From contig OZ026851.1 in assembly GCA_964023205.1 (NCBI GenBank), forward strand, positions 18,111,528-18,175,527: a DNA stretch of 64,000 nucleotides. The letters run 5' to 3'. Both the position numbers and the translations under genes were made by a program. Positions 39,101 to 50,120 of the stretch are shown here, one piece after another. The stretch comes from Lutraria lutraria (Eukaryota; Mollusca; Bivalvia; Venerida; Mactridae). The notes beneath the pieces were generated by a model. It was not told where the DNA came from, made no database searches, and saw only the letters and a list, made by a program, of their open reading frames with translations. Numbering within the stretch: the first letter of the stretch is position 1; every line of letters begins with the position of its first letter.

Positions 39101-42100
39101 TGGACCTCTTTTAAATATGTTCATATAATGGCCATGGGATAAAAAACGGCCCAGATGGGTCACTTGATCTTACTTGGACTCGTATAGAAAACTTCAACAA
39201 TGTTCATCTCCAAATGACCATTTCTCCTGGTGAGCATTTATAGGGCCATCATGGCCGTCTTGTTTCTTAATATGAGGCTGGCTGGAAATGTTGGTAGTTT
39301 TTGTAGGTTTCCATTGTAGAGGATGATTTACCGTAACCTTTTTTATAAATAACGATATTCCTTTGAGTGACATTTCCTTTAAAGTTGCATTGAAGTCTAT
39401 GGGAATAACCCATTTTTCAAAGTTTTAAGAAAAAAAAAGAACACGAATTTCAATGAAAATATTGATAAAAAAGATACAGTAGCACATTGTCAGTCTGATT
39501 TGATAAAGAAAATTATAGGTCACCTCACAATATCTACAGAAATTAATGTTTTCAATTCTTCACCAAGGGCAACAACTCTTACGAAATAAATCAAAATGAG
39601 TCGTAAAATAAATTATAGTATCCGAGGTAACTATTAAAGAAATAATGACAATTGGGCAATACTATTTTTGAAATTCAACAAATGCATTAACATTTTTGTG
39701 TAGTATGTAGCAAGTACACCGGAAAAGTACAGTATTAGGGGTCTAGTACGTGAAGAAACTGGCAAAAAAGGGCACTCAGGAAATCTGTATTAACCCAATT
39801 CTTTGTATTATGGCACTTGGCATATGTACTGAACAAAAACAAACCTGATATATTTGATTGCGTACATGTTGGTGTTAACAAACAAGAGCAGGATAGTGTT
39901 ATACATGCATTTAAAGATTATTCTAGCGTGCATTATTTGGTACCAACAATATGACTGTACGTTTGCTGAAAATTCAGAAATTTGAATCAAGTGAGATAGG
40001 GGTCCAAATAAAAAATAGCACCTCTTGAATGTGTACATCACTGCGTCGCTGGCACGTAGTACTAATGATAATAGTGTTGATTTCTGTCTGAAGAATAATG
40101 TTCCGTTCATGAATTTGTGCTTAACGGGAGTACATTGTGGTCTGCTGGTGGTTTTGGAGGAGGTATTAAAGTTATGTCTAGCATATCCCTTATGTGCTAG
40201 AATTGGTGCAGATCTGAACTTTTAGCGGGACAGTCTTCAATGAAATAGTCATCATCAGTCATGAGAAGAAGTTCTACTAATCTTTAGCAGAATGGCTTTT
40301 GACATTGTCGTGTTTAAACACCGATAAGTTGGCATTGTTATGGAAAGGATGAATGACGTCACGTGGGCATTCATCGCGTTAATGTTGGACCTCTAAATAG
40401 CCGTCAATCATGAGAGTTAGGTCAAGTTTCACGTCGTCAATTTCACTACATATAGTGTTCGAAGATTTGGCTCGAGTAGAACTCATAACATCTCTTGCAC
40501 TTCTCCAGTGTAAACTTATTGGCATTTGGCATGTCGATTCCACGTTCACTTATTTTTTTTGAATTCTTGGCATTTTAGAACTGCTACAAATGCAAAAAGA
40601 TTTTTTGCAGATTTAAAAATGTTCACGTTTAAATGACAACACTGTAAGACAAGTGAACAATTCTGATAGAATACTACACGGAGCATGCATGCACGTCCAA
40701 ATCGAGTTTCACGTGGTCGATTGAACTAGTGCACAAATAACTTGGAACAGCCTATGTGGAGGCTAGTACCATATAACATAATTGATTTTATTATGTGACG
40801 ATCTTTTACCTCAACACATATCACGTATACAAATCGGAGGTTTCTTTTTTTCACTGTTTAAGTTGTTCAAATAGGTACACTGTTTATGAGAACATTCAAG
40901 TTAAAAAGTGTGCCTTTTTTTCAGAAAATATCTGAGGATTATGGAGTTGTTGTTTTTTCTTCAGAAAATATTTGTGGATTATGGAGGCTTTTTTCTTCAG
41001 AAAATGTCTGAGGATTATGGAGTTGTTGTTGTTCGTTTAGAAAATATTTTGGGGTTGTGGATTTTTTTTCTCTTCAGAAAATATATGGGCCCGGATTATA
41101 TGGTTGTTTTGTTTTTTCTTCAGAAAATGTCCGAGGATTATGGTGGTGTTGTATTTTTGTTTTGTTTTTTCTTCAGAAAATGTCCGATGATTATGGTGGT
41201 GTTGTATTTTTGAAGGTTGACGTTGATGAAAATAGTGTGAGTATCCGTCAGTCTGTTGTCAGTTTTCTTATCCTAATAACAAAGACAATAAGAAAATTTA
41301 ATACAGTACATGCACTAAATTCCCACAGATTAGAGTTACTAGTATTTTATTTTGGTACTTTTTAGTAGAACAATTTTATCAGCATACTCATATGTTACTT
41401 TTTATTTGATTTTTTAAATTTTTACTTAATGTTTGATAATTATTCATGCATAGATGATAATCATAAATATTATTGAAATTGTACAACACTTACCTGTTTC
41501 AAATTTTTAATAATCTGAATATTAGTCTATTTGATGATTTATTTAAAAATCTAAATGTTGATCAAAATGTCCACATACTTATTGTTGTATTCAGGAGACA
41601 GCTGAGGCTTGTGGTATCTCGTGCATGCCTACGTTCAAGTTTTATAAAGGTGGACAGGTAAGATAATACATGAGAGACGAATTTTAAAGATGGAATACGC
41701 CAAGGGAATATTCTGATACTTCATGCGCTGCCTTAGATAAATATTATCGATGAATAAAATGTAATCAATAATAATTATAATGGATAAATAAGTATAATAA
41801 ATAAATCAATATAATAAATAGATAATTATGCATGTAATCAATAAATAATTATAGCAATGATTATAGACTGGTACACTAGCTATGTCCATCCGACTAGATC
41901 TACTGATATAATCATATAACATTCAATAACAATGTTTACATGTAAGATTTTTAGTACATGTCATTCATTGACACTGTTTACATGTATGATATAATATGTA
42001 TTTTATCATTCATTAACACTGTTTGCATGTATGATTTAATATGTATTTCATCATTCATTGACGCTGTTTACGTGTATGATTTAATATGTATTTTATAATT

Positions 42101-42314
42101 CATTGACACTGTTTACATGTACGATTTAATATGTATTCCATCATTCATTGACGCTGTTTACGTGTATGATTTAATATGTATTTCATCATTCATTGACGCT
42201 GTTTATATTGATGATTTAATGTTTATTTTATGTTTCCATTTTTTTCAGGAGGTTTCAGAAATGCAGGGTGCCAATGCTGAAGGCTTGAAAACCAAAGTTG
42301 AGGAGTTAAAATAA
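33116..42314 (+). CDS. TXN: Thioredoxin TRX-B (complete, 5 coding exons, 105 aa)
   Basis: Exons 33116-33139, 37148-37252, 41177-41236, 41595-41657, 42249-42314 (stop TAA), all phase 0 with GT-AG borders. The 105-residue product matches canonical animal cytosolic thioredoxin over its full length (human TXN is 105 aa): [18 protein letters not shown] with the redox dithiol, [10 protein letters not shown], and [12 protein letters not shown] with the cis-Pro and the Cys equivalent to human Cys73. It reduces protein disulfides and is recycled by thioredoxin reductase. Of the four copies this one is most like the vertebrate protein. Introns 1 and 2 are swollen by a foldback element (35655-36687), a 1.9-kb dispersed repeat (37371-39265) and tandem repeats. 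Exon 3 is preceded by six degenerate copies of its own acceptor and start. Confidence 0.96.
34021..34165. repeat. Short tandem repeat with GAGCTATACCGGT
   Basis: Seven copies of CGAGCTATACCGGT-like motif, in pairs about 42 bases apart separated by CTATAAACGAGG. TRX-B intron 1; no counterpart in unit B because that segment is deleted there. Confidence 0.85.
34704..35138. repeat. GGCTGAAATGACACC minisatellite (unit A)
   Basis: Units of 22 or 25 bases, GGCTGAAATGACACCTTACC and GGCTGAAATGACACCTTTATA, interspersed. The paralogous array at 51706-52790 is more than twice as long. Confidence 0.93.
35186..35361. mobile_element. MITE with CAGTACAACCTCT ends (unit A)
   Basis: Terminal inverted repeats CAGTACAACCTCT and AGAGGTTGTACTG, 176 bp in all. 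Paralogous copy at 52860-53036, so insertion predates the duplication. The ends resemble the TACAGTCAAACCTG elements. Confidence 0.75.
35655..36687. mobile_element. 1.03-kb foldback transposon with 8-bp target duplication
   Basis: Starts CACAGGCTACCGGCAT and ends ATGCCGGTAGCCTGTG. Arms of roughly 410-450 bp (35655-36067 and 36238-36687) are imperfect inverses around a unique centre. Flanked by exact CTTGGAAC repeats (35647-35654, 36688-36695). Unit B lacks it (53330). 8-bp duplication and CAC/GTG-type ends suggest a hAT-like origin (inference). Both arms contain an open stretch related to NRNALxIHQLN and [10 protein letters not shown], with no known match by eye. Confidence 0.9.
37371..39265 (+). 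mobile_element. 1.9-kb GCTCACC...CTTGTTT dispersed repeat with internal array
   Basis: Opens GCTCACCAGAGCACGAATGT and closes CATGGCCGTCTTGTTT. Unit B shows a clean empty site (CCATTTTTA then CTTAATATG near 53980). The interior is a tandem array of about nine to ten units of alternating 154 and 164 bp, each with GGCCTAGAGCT, TAGTGGACCTCTACCAAG and GGGGTCAAAATTGGCC. No target duplication is evident. Repeats of this style are widespread in mollusc genomes as I recall; no transposase seen. Confidence 0.85.
39808..40350 (-). other. Possible transposase remnant, unit A copy
   Basis: Paralogous to 54584-55033 but with further disruptions; see that entry. Intron 2 of TRX-B. Confidence 0.2.
40925..41176 (+). 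repeat. Six decayed tandem copies of the TRX-B exon-3 acceptor and exon start
   Basis: TTCAG (once TTTAG) followed by AAAAT(A/G)T.YGAGGATTATGG-type sequence recurs with starts at 40925, 40965, 41001, 41041, 41078 and 41124, then at the real exon start 41177. The copies match the first codons of exon 3 ([10 protein letters not shown]) and each keeps a pyrimidine tract and AG. Spacing is 36-53 bases. Confidence 0.9.
41950..42235. repeat. 45-bp tandem repeat in TRX-B intron 4
   Basis: About six units with GATTTAATATGTATTTCATC, ATTCATTGACGCTGTTTACG and TGTAT, ending just before the exon 5 acceptor. Confidence 0.9.
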
Positions 42315-42530
42315 GCGCAGCATGTCAGAAACCCGTGCATAATGTGTCACATATGAACACGTGCCTCATGTGTAATATGTAAACAAACTAAACATCCTAT
42401 CAATATTGTGATATACTTTGTTGATGCTAGCAGATATCTACAAAAATACCTCTTTATCATAATTGTATCTCACTTTGATTGGCATTAATTTTTATCTAAC
42501 ATTCGATTTTATGCTATAATTTATACCGGT

Positions 42531-42536
42531 AATAAA
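42531..42536 (+). terminator. Poly(A) signal, TRX-B
   Basis: AATAAA 217 bases after the stop codon, the best candidate 3' end. Confidence 0.65.
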
Positions 42537-42539
42537 CAA

Positions 42540-43994
42540 TTTCTTAGTATCATTGCGTTTGTGTGCTTTTATGGGATATATCCTTTCTTGGCGTATTATA
42601 CGAATATGTTGAAAGCATCCTAAAAGTATTTATCTGAAGAAAATAAAAATAAAGAAGAAAATAAAAAGTAAAATTTTATTAAGAAAAAAAAATGTCAAAG
42701 GGAGGTCTATTCTCTTAATTGTTTTATTGCCCCTTATCTGTCGTCACGGTCAGCTTAGTGTCTGGTTAAAAGATTTATGGTGATAATTAGTTTATGAAAA
42801 ACTTTTGTTGCATTTATAAGCATATAAAACAAATTATATTGAATACTGATATTATTTAAAGAAAAACTATTTTCAGAGTTTCCTATATCTTGTTTGCCTT
42901 ACTTAGCACAGTCATTAGAGATCGCGTTCCAACAACGACTTAATTGTATCTGGTCGGGAAATAAGAATCACTATGTCAGTTTGACTTGTCCCCGAGCTGT
43001 GTAAAAACATGCATTTTTTTAGAAATGCGAAAGTTGAAAAATTAACCGTGCCTGTAGAAAAATTCAACATATTTTGTCGAACGATTGAATTTTTTAATTA
43101 TATATTCATTTAATTATTTCCTTTAGCAGTGAGAAACAGGGATGCTATATATCCCTGTGTGAAATGAATATACACATGTATATACACGTATAGAACTGTG
43201 TTCCGAAAAATCAAAATAATTTATATTACTGCTGTAATATTTCATCTAATAGTATGTACTTTCCTTAAATTAGAATCAAACAACATTAGTTTACTGCTGG
43301 TTTGTTAATGTTATTCACATCAATATTCATTTAAAGATCAACATTAAAATATGTAACAATGTATTTTAAAAAACAAAAATATGACCTTTTCCTTTTAATT
43401 GTTGTGTTGAAGACCATGATCCTTCACCCTCGTGAGAAAAATAATACTCTCACATTCCTTAAAACTCAGATCGGACAAAAAACGACCAGGAGATATAGAT
43501 CTCGGTTTAACGCAAAATAATCCATATTCGATAAGGTTAACTTGCTAAAATCAATACTGACCACTTATTGTTTTTTTTGGCGTAAAGGGAAACAACTAGT
43601 TTATCATACAGGTAAAAAAATCAATAACGACAGGAGTTGTCTTTTCATAGGGAAATAGCGTCAATGTTCCGCATGTGCATCTTAAACATGCGGTGCTATC
43701 TTATAAGTTTCTGCGATATTATTTATTATTATGTAAAAACTTATTATTATTTGCATTTTGTCATCCTATGTCTGTTAGCACTATATATCTAAGGAAATAA
43801 GGGTATTGATTTACCCTTTTTTGTGTTATCCTTACTATATAATGTTGATTGACATGGCTTCTTTAATTCATACCTGTCTTTCATTGTTCGTATGTTTTGA
43901 TATACTTGCCATGTTTGTCTTAACATTTTATAGTGAAATAAATTTATCTATATATATTTGTATTATACGTCTCTGATAATAATATACAACCAAC
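42540..43994. other. Intergenic sequence between duplication units
   Basis: No gene, clear repeat or conserved block recognised. Confidence 0.5.
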
Positions 43995-44865
43995 AATAAA
44001 TAACAAATAAGTATATTCATGGGACGGGAAGTAATATTTTCTATACAAATGATTTTATCCTAACAAAGGAATATGGTATCATAAATACAGACTTATTTGA
44101 ATAAGTTACATAACAGATCAATGTATTAATATTGTTTCGTTGATATTGTGTAATATACTGATATACAGTTATTGACTGTATATATATAGTGACTCATTGA
44201 ATATTATGTGGTATTCACCGGCAGAAAGGTATTGTGTACATCAATCAGATTGAATAAATGCATTAAATGAATGAGAAGCTAATGCGTAATTTTAAACGTA
44301 ACCCCTTCAAATCGTATTACTTAAAATTAATTTGTAAGTCGAATTGGGTCTGGGGGCATGATCCTCTGATTTTTTTTCTCTTAATATTTACTTTCCTGAA
44401 AAAAAACCCCGGCTTATAGGAAGCTACGCCAATAAAAATATATCCATTTGAGACAAACATAACTCTTAAAACAAAGCATGGTCCGGTTTATGCACACGTG
44501 TACATTTTGAGGGACAAAACTTTAAATTACAAAGCTTTCTTTTTATTGAATTATTACATAGCATTATCTTGAATGCCTATTGAAATATACTGTACTTAAT
44601 TAACCTATATTGACATCAAAGTAATTAGTTTGAATGTCATATTTTGAAATCATTGAAAAAATCAAGTTCCTATACATTGAATAGAAATATGGCAAATGTG
44701 GACTATACCAAACATAAATTGTCCTTGAATTATTTATAGACGGTGAAATGATATCCGTTTTATACCTATGGTGTATTTTCCGTGCCATAAACATTCCGAT
44801 AGAACTACTATATCATTACAGCTAAGCGCCCGGATGAGTACGTAACGTTCGTTGTCAATCGTGAC

Positions 44866-45647
44866 TACTCGTTTGTCCCGGACATTCTCGTCACTGAGAA
44901 ATAATACACCTTCCGTTGTGTGTAAGTGTAGGGTTACAAATTTTGTGTGGTTTCCGGTAACTGCCGACCGGGACCAATATCCATGTGTACATTGGTCCCA
45001 GCTGCCAATCACTACTTTTTCAGTACTAGGCACTTATTTTTAAAAAATCATTCTTAGAATGGCTGACTTTCAAATATGTTTATCGTTCGCGGTTGACAAA
45101 ATTACGGGGTATCAATTAAGTTCCCATTAAAAGAGAAACTGCTTGTTACCATCCGTTTGATTACCAGATTCCACCATGATGGAAATTAGCCTGTGAACTC
45201 AGAACAACAACACTATGACGACCTATGTACTAAGTATTGTGTCTGAGACGTTTTCTTTTGACAAACTCATCGATCAGAGCAGTTCCGATCAATTCGGTGT
45301 CTATCTTTAGATCGGCTATAGAAATTACTGAAAGCGTAATTCATCTTACATTAGGAAGCAAGATGCCTTTTCCAACATTTTTCAGCGACCCGCGTGAAAT
45401 TAGAAATAAGTTGCAGACCACAAAGTACTACGTTTTTCTACGTCCGCCTTAAACTTGTTGCAGTGCAAGTCTGTGTAAGTTCAGTTTCTATGAGTACTTT
45501 CAGTTCTTTGATTTAATGGTAGGAATTTTACGAAAATATCACACATCTGTCTCCAAATATGTGCACTAATTTTTTTCTGACTTGAAAATGATGATGAAAT
45601 TGACATGATTTAATGCATCCGATCGGTACGAAACTACGTCACATTGT
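44866..45647. promoter_or_regulatory. Upstream region of TRX-C, distal part
   Basis: Alignable with 25540-26050 in unit A. No gene recognised; weakly conserved non-coding sequence. Confidence 0.35.
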
Positions 45648-45654
45648 ATCATAG

Positions 45655-46543
45655 CACAGGAGCCTGTTATTCAATCCAAAAAAAATTATACTCAATAAAA
45701 AATTACCCTCTACGTATAGAAAAAACAACAGGAGTGCAATGCCTCCCTTTCCCCACCCACATCGCCGATACAAGAATCTCTATTAAACAGCGGTCAACAC
45801 GTGAAATTATGGTCTACATAGTTAAAGGCTATAAAAAGGTAACAAATGCAGGTCCTACCCTTGACGCTTTCTCAGTTTTGCTTATCCTATTTCAATAAAT
45901 CCAAGAGTTTCTCCAGCGGAGGAAAGCCATTGCGTGACGTCATCAGCCAGCCAAAGATACTGCTGCGGAGCGAAAGGTTTAAATATTAATTTTACTCCAC
46001 TAAAATGTATTTCAACATGCATTGCTTTCAAAATATTTTCTGATATTGGAAAATGAAAGATTCATTTTATTTGTTAATTTATTTCCATAAAAGAATTGTT
46101 ATTAGAGATTTGGAAAAACCCAAGGGGATTTAACTCTAAGATTTATTACATCATCCTGTTGATAAAATACAAGCGTTCTGTACGGAACGGTACGGTTACC
46201 CGGAGTTTATGCATATAACACTTTACTCCGGAGCAGCATCTTTGACCCGCCTTATGACGTCACGCAATGGCTTGCCTCCGCTGGAGAAACTCTTGGATTT
46301 ATTGAAATAGGATAAGCAAAACTGAGAAAGCGTCAAGGGTAGGACCTGCATTTGTTACCTTTTTATAGCCTTTAACTATGTAGACCATAATTTCACGTGT
46401 TGACCGCTGTTTAATAGAGATTCTTGTATCGGCGAAGTGGGTGGGGAAAGGGAGGCATTGCACTCCTGTTGTTTTTTTCTATACGTAGAGGGTAATTTTT
46501 TATTGAGTATAATTTTTTTTGGATTGAATAACAGGCTCCTGTG
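45655..46543. mobile_element. 889-bp foldback transposon with 7-bp target duplication
   Basis: Begins CACAGGAGCCTGTT and ends AACAGGCTCCTGTG; arms of about 290-320 bp are nearly exact inverses (45655-45970 and 46225-46543). Flanks are ATCATAG at 45648-45654 and 46544-46550. Unit A has a single ATCATTG at the matching point (about 26070). The CACAGG ends resemble the element at 35655. Confidence 0.9.
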
Positions 46544-46567
46544 ATCATAGTACCGTACCCTATTATA

Positions 46568-46913
46568 ATACATAGTTCCCATTTCTACAATGTTTACCTC
46601 CCTTGGCGACCATCTTACTTGGCAAATTTCTTATGCGTTTAATGGAAAATATAAGAAAATTGGTTATTAAACAACTCAGGTTATAAAAGATTCTTAATCA
46701 TGAAGTTGTTAAGGCCATAAGCACGCCAGGTTAAATAAAATGTAGTTGTCACGTATAAATATCCTATATTTACAATTATCATAAAGATGGCTGCCAAGGG
46801 AGGTAAATATTGTAGATGTGGGACCTTAAACTGGTTCCCGTTGACTTGTGTGTATAAAGCCTTTGGTGCACTGCATCATGGAACGGGAACCAGTTTAGTG
46901 GGAACTATGTATA
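46568..46913. mobile_element. MITE with ~48-bp terminal inverted repeats, interrupted by a nested element
   Basis: Left arm TACATAGTTCCCATTTCTAC continuing through TTTACCTCCCTTGGCGACCA. The right arm is its inverse (TGGCTGCCAAGGGAGGTAAA and on to AACTATGTATA) but is split by 46827-46897. Absent from unit A. Confidence 0.8.
46827..46897. mobile_element. 71-bp mini-element: fused ends of the 24159-25530 transposon
   Basis: TAAACTGGTTCCCGTTGACT at the left matches the right end of the 1.37-kb element (inverted). CATGGAACGGGAACCAGTTT at the right matches its left end. Little or nothing lies between. Flanks GTGGGACCT (46818-46826) and GTGGGAACT (46898-46906) form a 9-bp target duplication with one mismatch. 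It is nested in the right arm of the surrounding MITE. Confidence 0.9.
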
Positions 46914-47238
46914 CCGTATTACGTTGTAGTGTAATTTACACATACATGTTGTTTTTTAATGATTTACAATTATCGAACTGTTAAAATAGTTTAAAAGGAT
47001 TGATTTAATGAAATTGACTGCATGACTAATGTTGACTACGATTCGATTTCATCGCATAATAACGAATTGAGATCAAATTTCCAATCATTCAGTCTTCGTT
47101 CAGGTATAAACTAGATGCATGGTATGATTTGTCTATCGTATACTTCAAGGAAAACCTATATGTTTGTAATTAAGTAACCTGTGTCATTTTAGCATTGAAG
47201 TTATAATAGGACTGACATATTGTGAAAAATTAGCGAAA

Positions 47239-50047
47239 ATGAGGGTTCAAGCAGTTGGATCATCGGTAAGATGTTCGTTTTTTTTATCTAAATCTCGCAT
47301 TATTTCATGTAAAAGAATACAAAATGTACACATATATATATAATTATACGTATACATATACAGGTACATGTCTTCAACCAAATCGCATTTTCTTTAGACT
47401 AAACATAATTGAATGTTTTGTAATATATCTGAAGATATTGCGCGGTGACCCTCATTTTCCTACAACAAAATTTAGATTGGTATTGTGTTTTTGCATCTTT
47501 TTACCGTGAGTGATATGGATGTAAATTTTTCTTTAATCTTCGAAAAATTGGCTATACTCCCTTATACGTCAACTCAAAAGCCTGATAGTCATCGTCTTAG
47601 AAAAATCTCACGGTAAATCCTTTTCTATCATGCCGGGTACGTAGAATTTAAGGTTCCTAAAATCTGTCTGCTCCCTTTTGATGCACTAGTTTTGGACATT
47701 ATGGTATAAAACCTTAAGGAATTCGAATGACGTCAGGTCAACGGAACTCGTGTCCGTAAGTTCGAAACCCTGAGCGCGATTCTGAGCGACAATTTGGTTT
47801 AACTTTTAGCCATAATATAAGTTAATTTAGTCTTTCATCCTCCAACGTTGATTCGAGTAGTTTATTGGACAAGGTTTACTGGCACAGATATATGTTTGGA
47901 TTAACTGCCCGTCAGTGTGCATTTGAATTAATTACCAAAAATCAGGCAAAATCCCGAAAATGATAAACAAATCAACAAGATAACATAATATGCCGGAGAT
48001 TCATTAAAGTATCGTCAAATACTTGCACACATAATCAATTTCTTTTCAAATACAAGTATTGTATTGGTTCTCTTTACAATAAAAATCCCGTTCCGATAAC
48101 TGCGTGATTAGAATTGATTGAAATGCATTTTGAATTTTCCGAGTAAATGATAGCATCGCTGATGATATGTATACATTTTTAGTTTATGATATATTTCTGT
48201 TTTCCTACTTGCAATACAATTGGTACGATATTTTTCTAAGCCAGCCTTACGTTTTACTTTGATATCGCTAAGGACTTGAAATAAGACATAGATAATTGAA
48301 TTATGTTTTTTATGTTGCATGACGTTTCAACTAATGTTGTTGTTTTATCAGGAAGAGTTGAAGACAATTTTGCAAAAAAATTCGGACAGACTAACTGTGA
48401 TAGACTTTCACGCAACATGGTGTGGGCCTTGTAAGATGATAGCACCAAAAATTGCGGTAAGTGTAAGAGAAGGGATGAATACTTTCCGGATTATGCCGGA
48501 ATTTCCATTTTCGCAGGTCCGGACCGTACTGGATTTAATTGTTTTTTGATGCACTGTTACCGTTGTATAGAGCTAACACCGTACAGAGCTTAGATGTAAT
48601 TCTATACGTTGTCAAGCGACGTATAGAGATCATCGTAAGCTCTATGCGTTGATGACAACGTATAGAGCTTACGCAAGCTCTATACGTCAAGTATGTACAT
48701 TTAATTTTTAAGGTACTTTGGCTGACGTATAGAGCTTACATGCTGAATGACCAAACTTAAAGGCCTATGTTTAGATTCAAAAAGTATCTCGTCGTCACAA
48801 ACAGTCTAATTAGTTGTACTTATTGGAAAATCACCGATATAGAGGCTTGTACGATCGACATTTACTGCATATATAGATATAACCCAGTAACTACCGTTTA
48901 GAACTGCATTTTTACGGTTAAATTTATTAAGTAAAATGTTTGTTTATTGATTATCAAGGACATGGCAGGGGAAATCACAGACGTTCTTTTTCTGAAGGTT
49001 GATGTTGACGAATATCCAGTGAGTGTATCTAGATTTATTTTTCACATTTTTTTGAGAATTTTCATATTTTGTCGCTTAAATGGTGATGACATAATACTGC
49101 GCGTAATATAATGACGTGATATATTTATAGTACAAATGTATCTCATTCAGGAAGTCCTCTATATAAAATTATGATGCTTTGTTTATAAATTATATTCATT
49201 ATTCTGTAGTTTATTAGGTTGTATATTTAGGAAATAGCGGAGGAATATGGGATCAGTTTTATGCCAACATTCAAGTTCATCAAAGATAACAAGGTCAGTA
49301 TAAAACACAAAACAAGCAACGCGTGAATGATTGGACAAGTTACTTAAATCAAATTGACCTAACCTCCGTAGAGATCGATCTTTGCAGTATACAATGTTCG
49401 TGGCCGCAGTCGTGGTGCTGGACTTGTAACCTGCCTATATCCAGGTTGGATTTTCGGTCGCGACAGGTCATAACCTTCCTTCAATGAAAGTTGACAAACA
49501 ATGTCGCTTTTCCTCCATTTATTGAAAAATTGCCGGCTTCTTGTGGAAGGCCGGTGGGTTAGTACTGGTTAGAATATATTCCAGGAAACCGGCTGTTGAA
49601 TATAATAAAAATATCACTGAAAAAAGGCGACTGGAATAGGAAGAGTATATTATGTTTTTCAATCATTCTTTCATAATTTAAAACACTATTCGTGTGCACA
49701 TAACATTCAGTCCGAACATGGCGACTTGGCCGGCTATGCATTATTTTTCAGAAATTGTCACGAATTAATGTCGCATTCGTTGTATTATAAACTATCGAAA
49801 ACGTTAACAGTTCTGAAAATAAATGGTTGTTGTAATAAGATGGTCTTAATAATGAATTGACCAGTAAGTGATTTTTTATTGCAGATATACTTCACTGTCG
49901 TAGCTAATTACATGCAGTTTGAAGACGATTAGCCCGATATAAACTATATTTCAAGTTTTTTTTCAATATGTTCTTTATCAGGTGTTATGTGAGTTACTGG
50001 GTGCAAATGATGGTCAGTTAAAACAGAAGATAATGGAAAACAAGTAG
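47239..50047 (+). CDS. Thioredoxin TRX-C (complete, 5 coding exons, 106 aa)
   Basis: Exons 47239-47265, 48352-48456, 48959-49018, 49231-49293, 49982-50047 (stop TAG). Phase-0 introns occupy the same positions as in TRX-A and TRX-B. It encodes one thioredoxin domain: VIDFHATWCGPCKMIAPK with the standard Lys after the dithiol, FLKVDVDE, and cis-Pro FMPTFKF. The Cys of the CMPT motif is Phe here, so this copy lacks the equivalent of human Cys73. The intron 4 donor is GTCAGT, weaker than the others. It is the unit-B partner of TRX-A; exon 5 and the dithiol-flanking residues differ most. Probably cytosolic; expression cannot be judged from sequence. Confidence 0.92.
48555..48745. repeat. Cluster of inverted ACGTATAGAGCTT motifs
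   Basis: CGTATAGAGCTTACG and its inverse AAGCTCTATACGT recur at least six times in both orientations within about 190 bases of TRX-C intron 2, forming potential hairpins. Absent from TRX-A intron 2. Possibly a small foldback element; ends not resolved. Confidence 0.7.
49395..49640 (+). mobile_element. tRNA-derived SINE (family of 6640-6905)
   Basis: B-box-like CCAGGTTGGATTTTCGG, then GGCTTCTTGTGGAAGGCCGG and ATATCACTGAAAAAAGGCG. Located in TRX-C intron 4, absent from TRX-A. Confidence 0.72.
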
Positions 50048-50120
50048 ACACAACATTAACGATCGACCACGGTTCTCACATGGATGATACAAATATAGAC
50101 AAAGCCACAGTACTAGTAAC

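Larger units (their letters stand above)
23264..41108 (+). repeat. Segmental duplication unit A (TRX-A + TRX-B)
   Basis: Aligns directly with 43995-55822: the start (AAATAAGTATATTCA), both thioredoxin genes, the GAT-rich block, SINE and intronic repeats all recur in the same order. Length differences are explained mainly by insertions and deletions annotated here. Similarity ends inside the exon-3 decoy cluster of TRX-B. Exons 3-5 of TRX-B lie beyond the alignable end and have no counterpart in unit B. Confidence 0.93.

Noticed and set aside
40908..41213. Reading frame of ~100 codons upstream of TRX-B exon 3
   Set aside because: Consists of the decoy acceptor copies read through pyrimidine tracts; not a separate gene.
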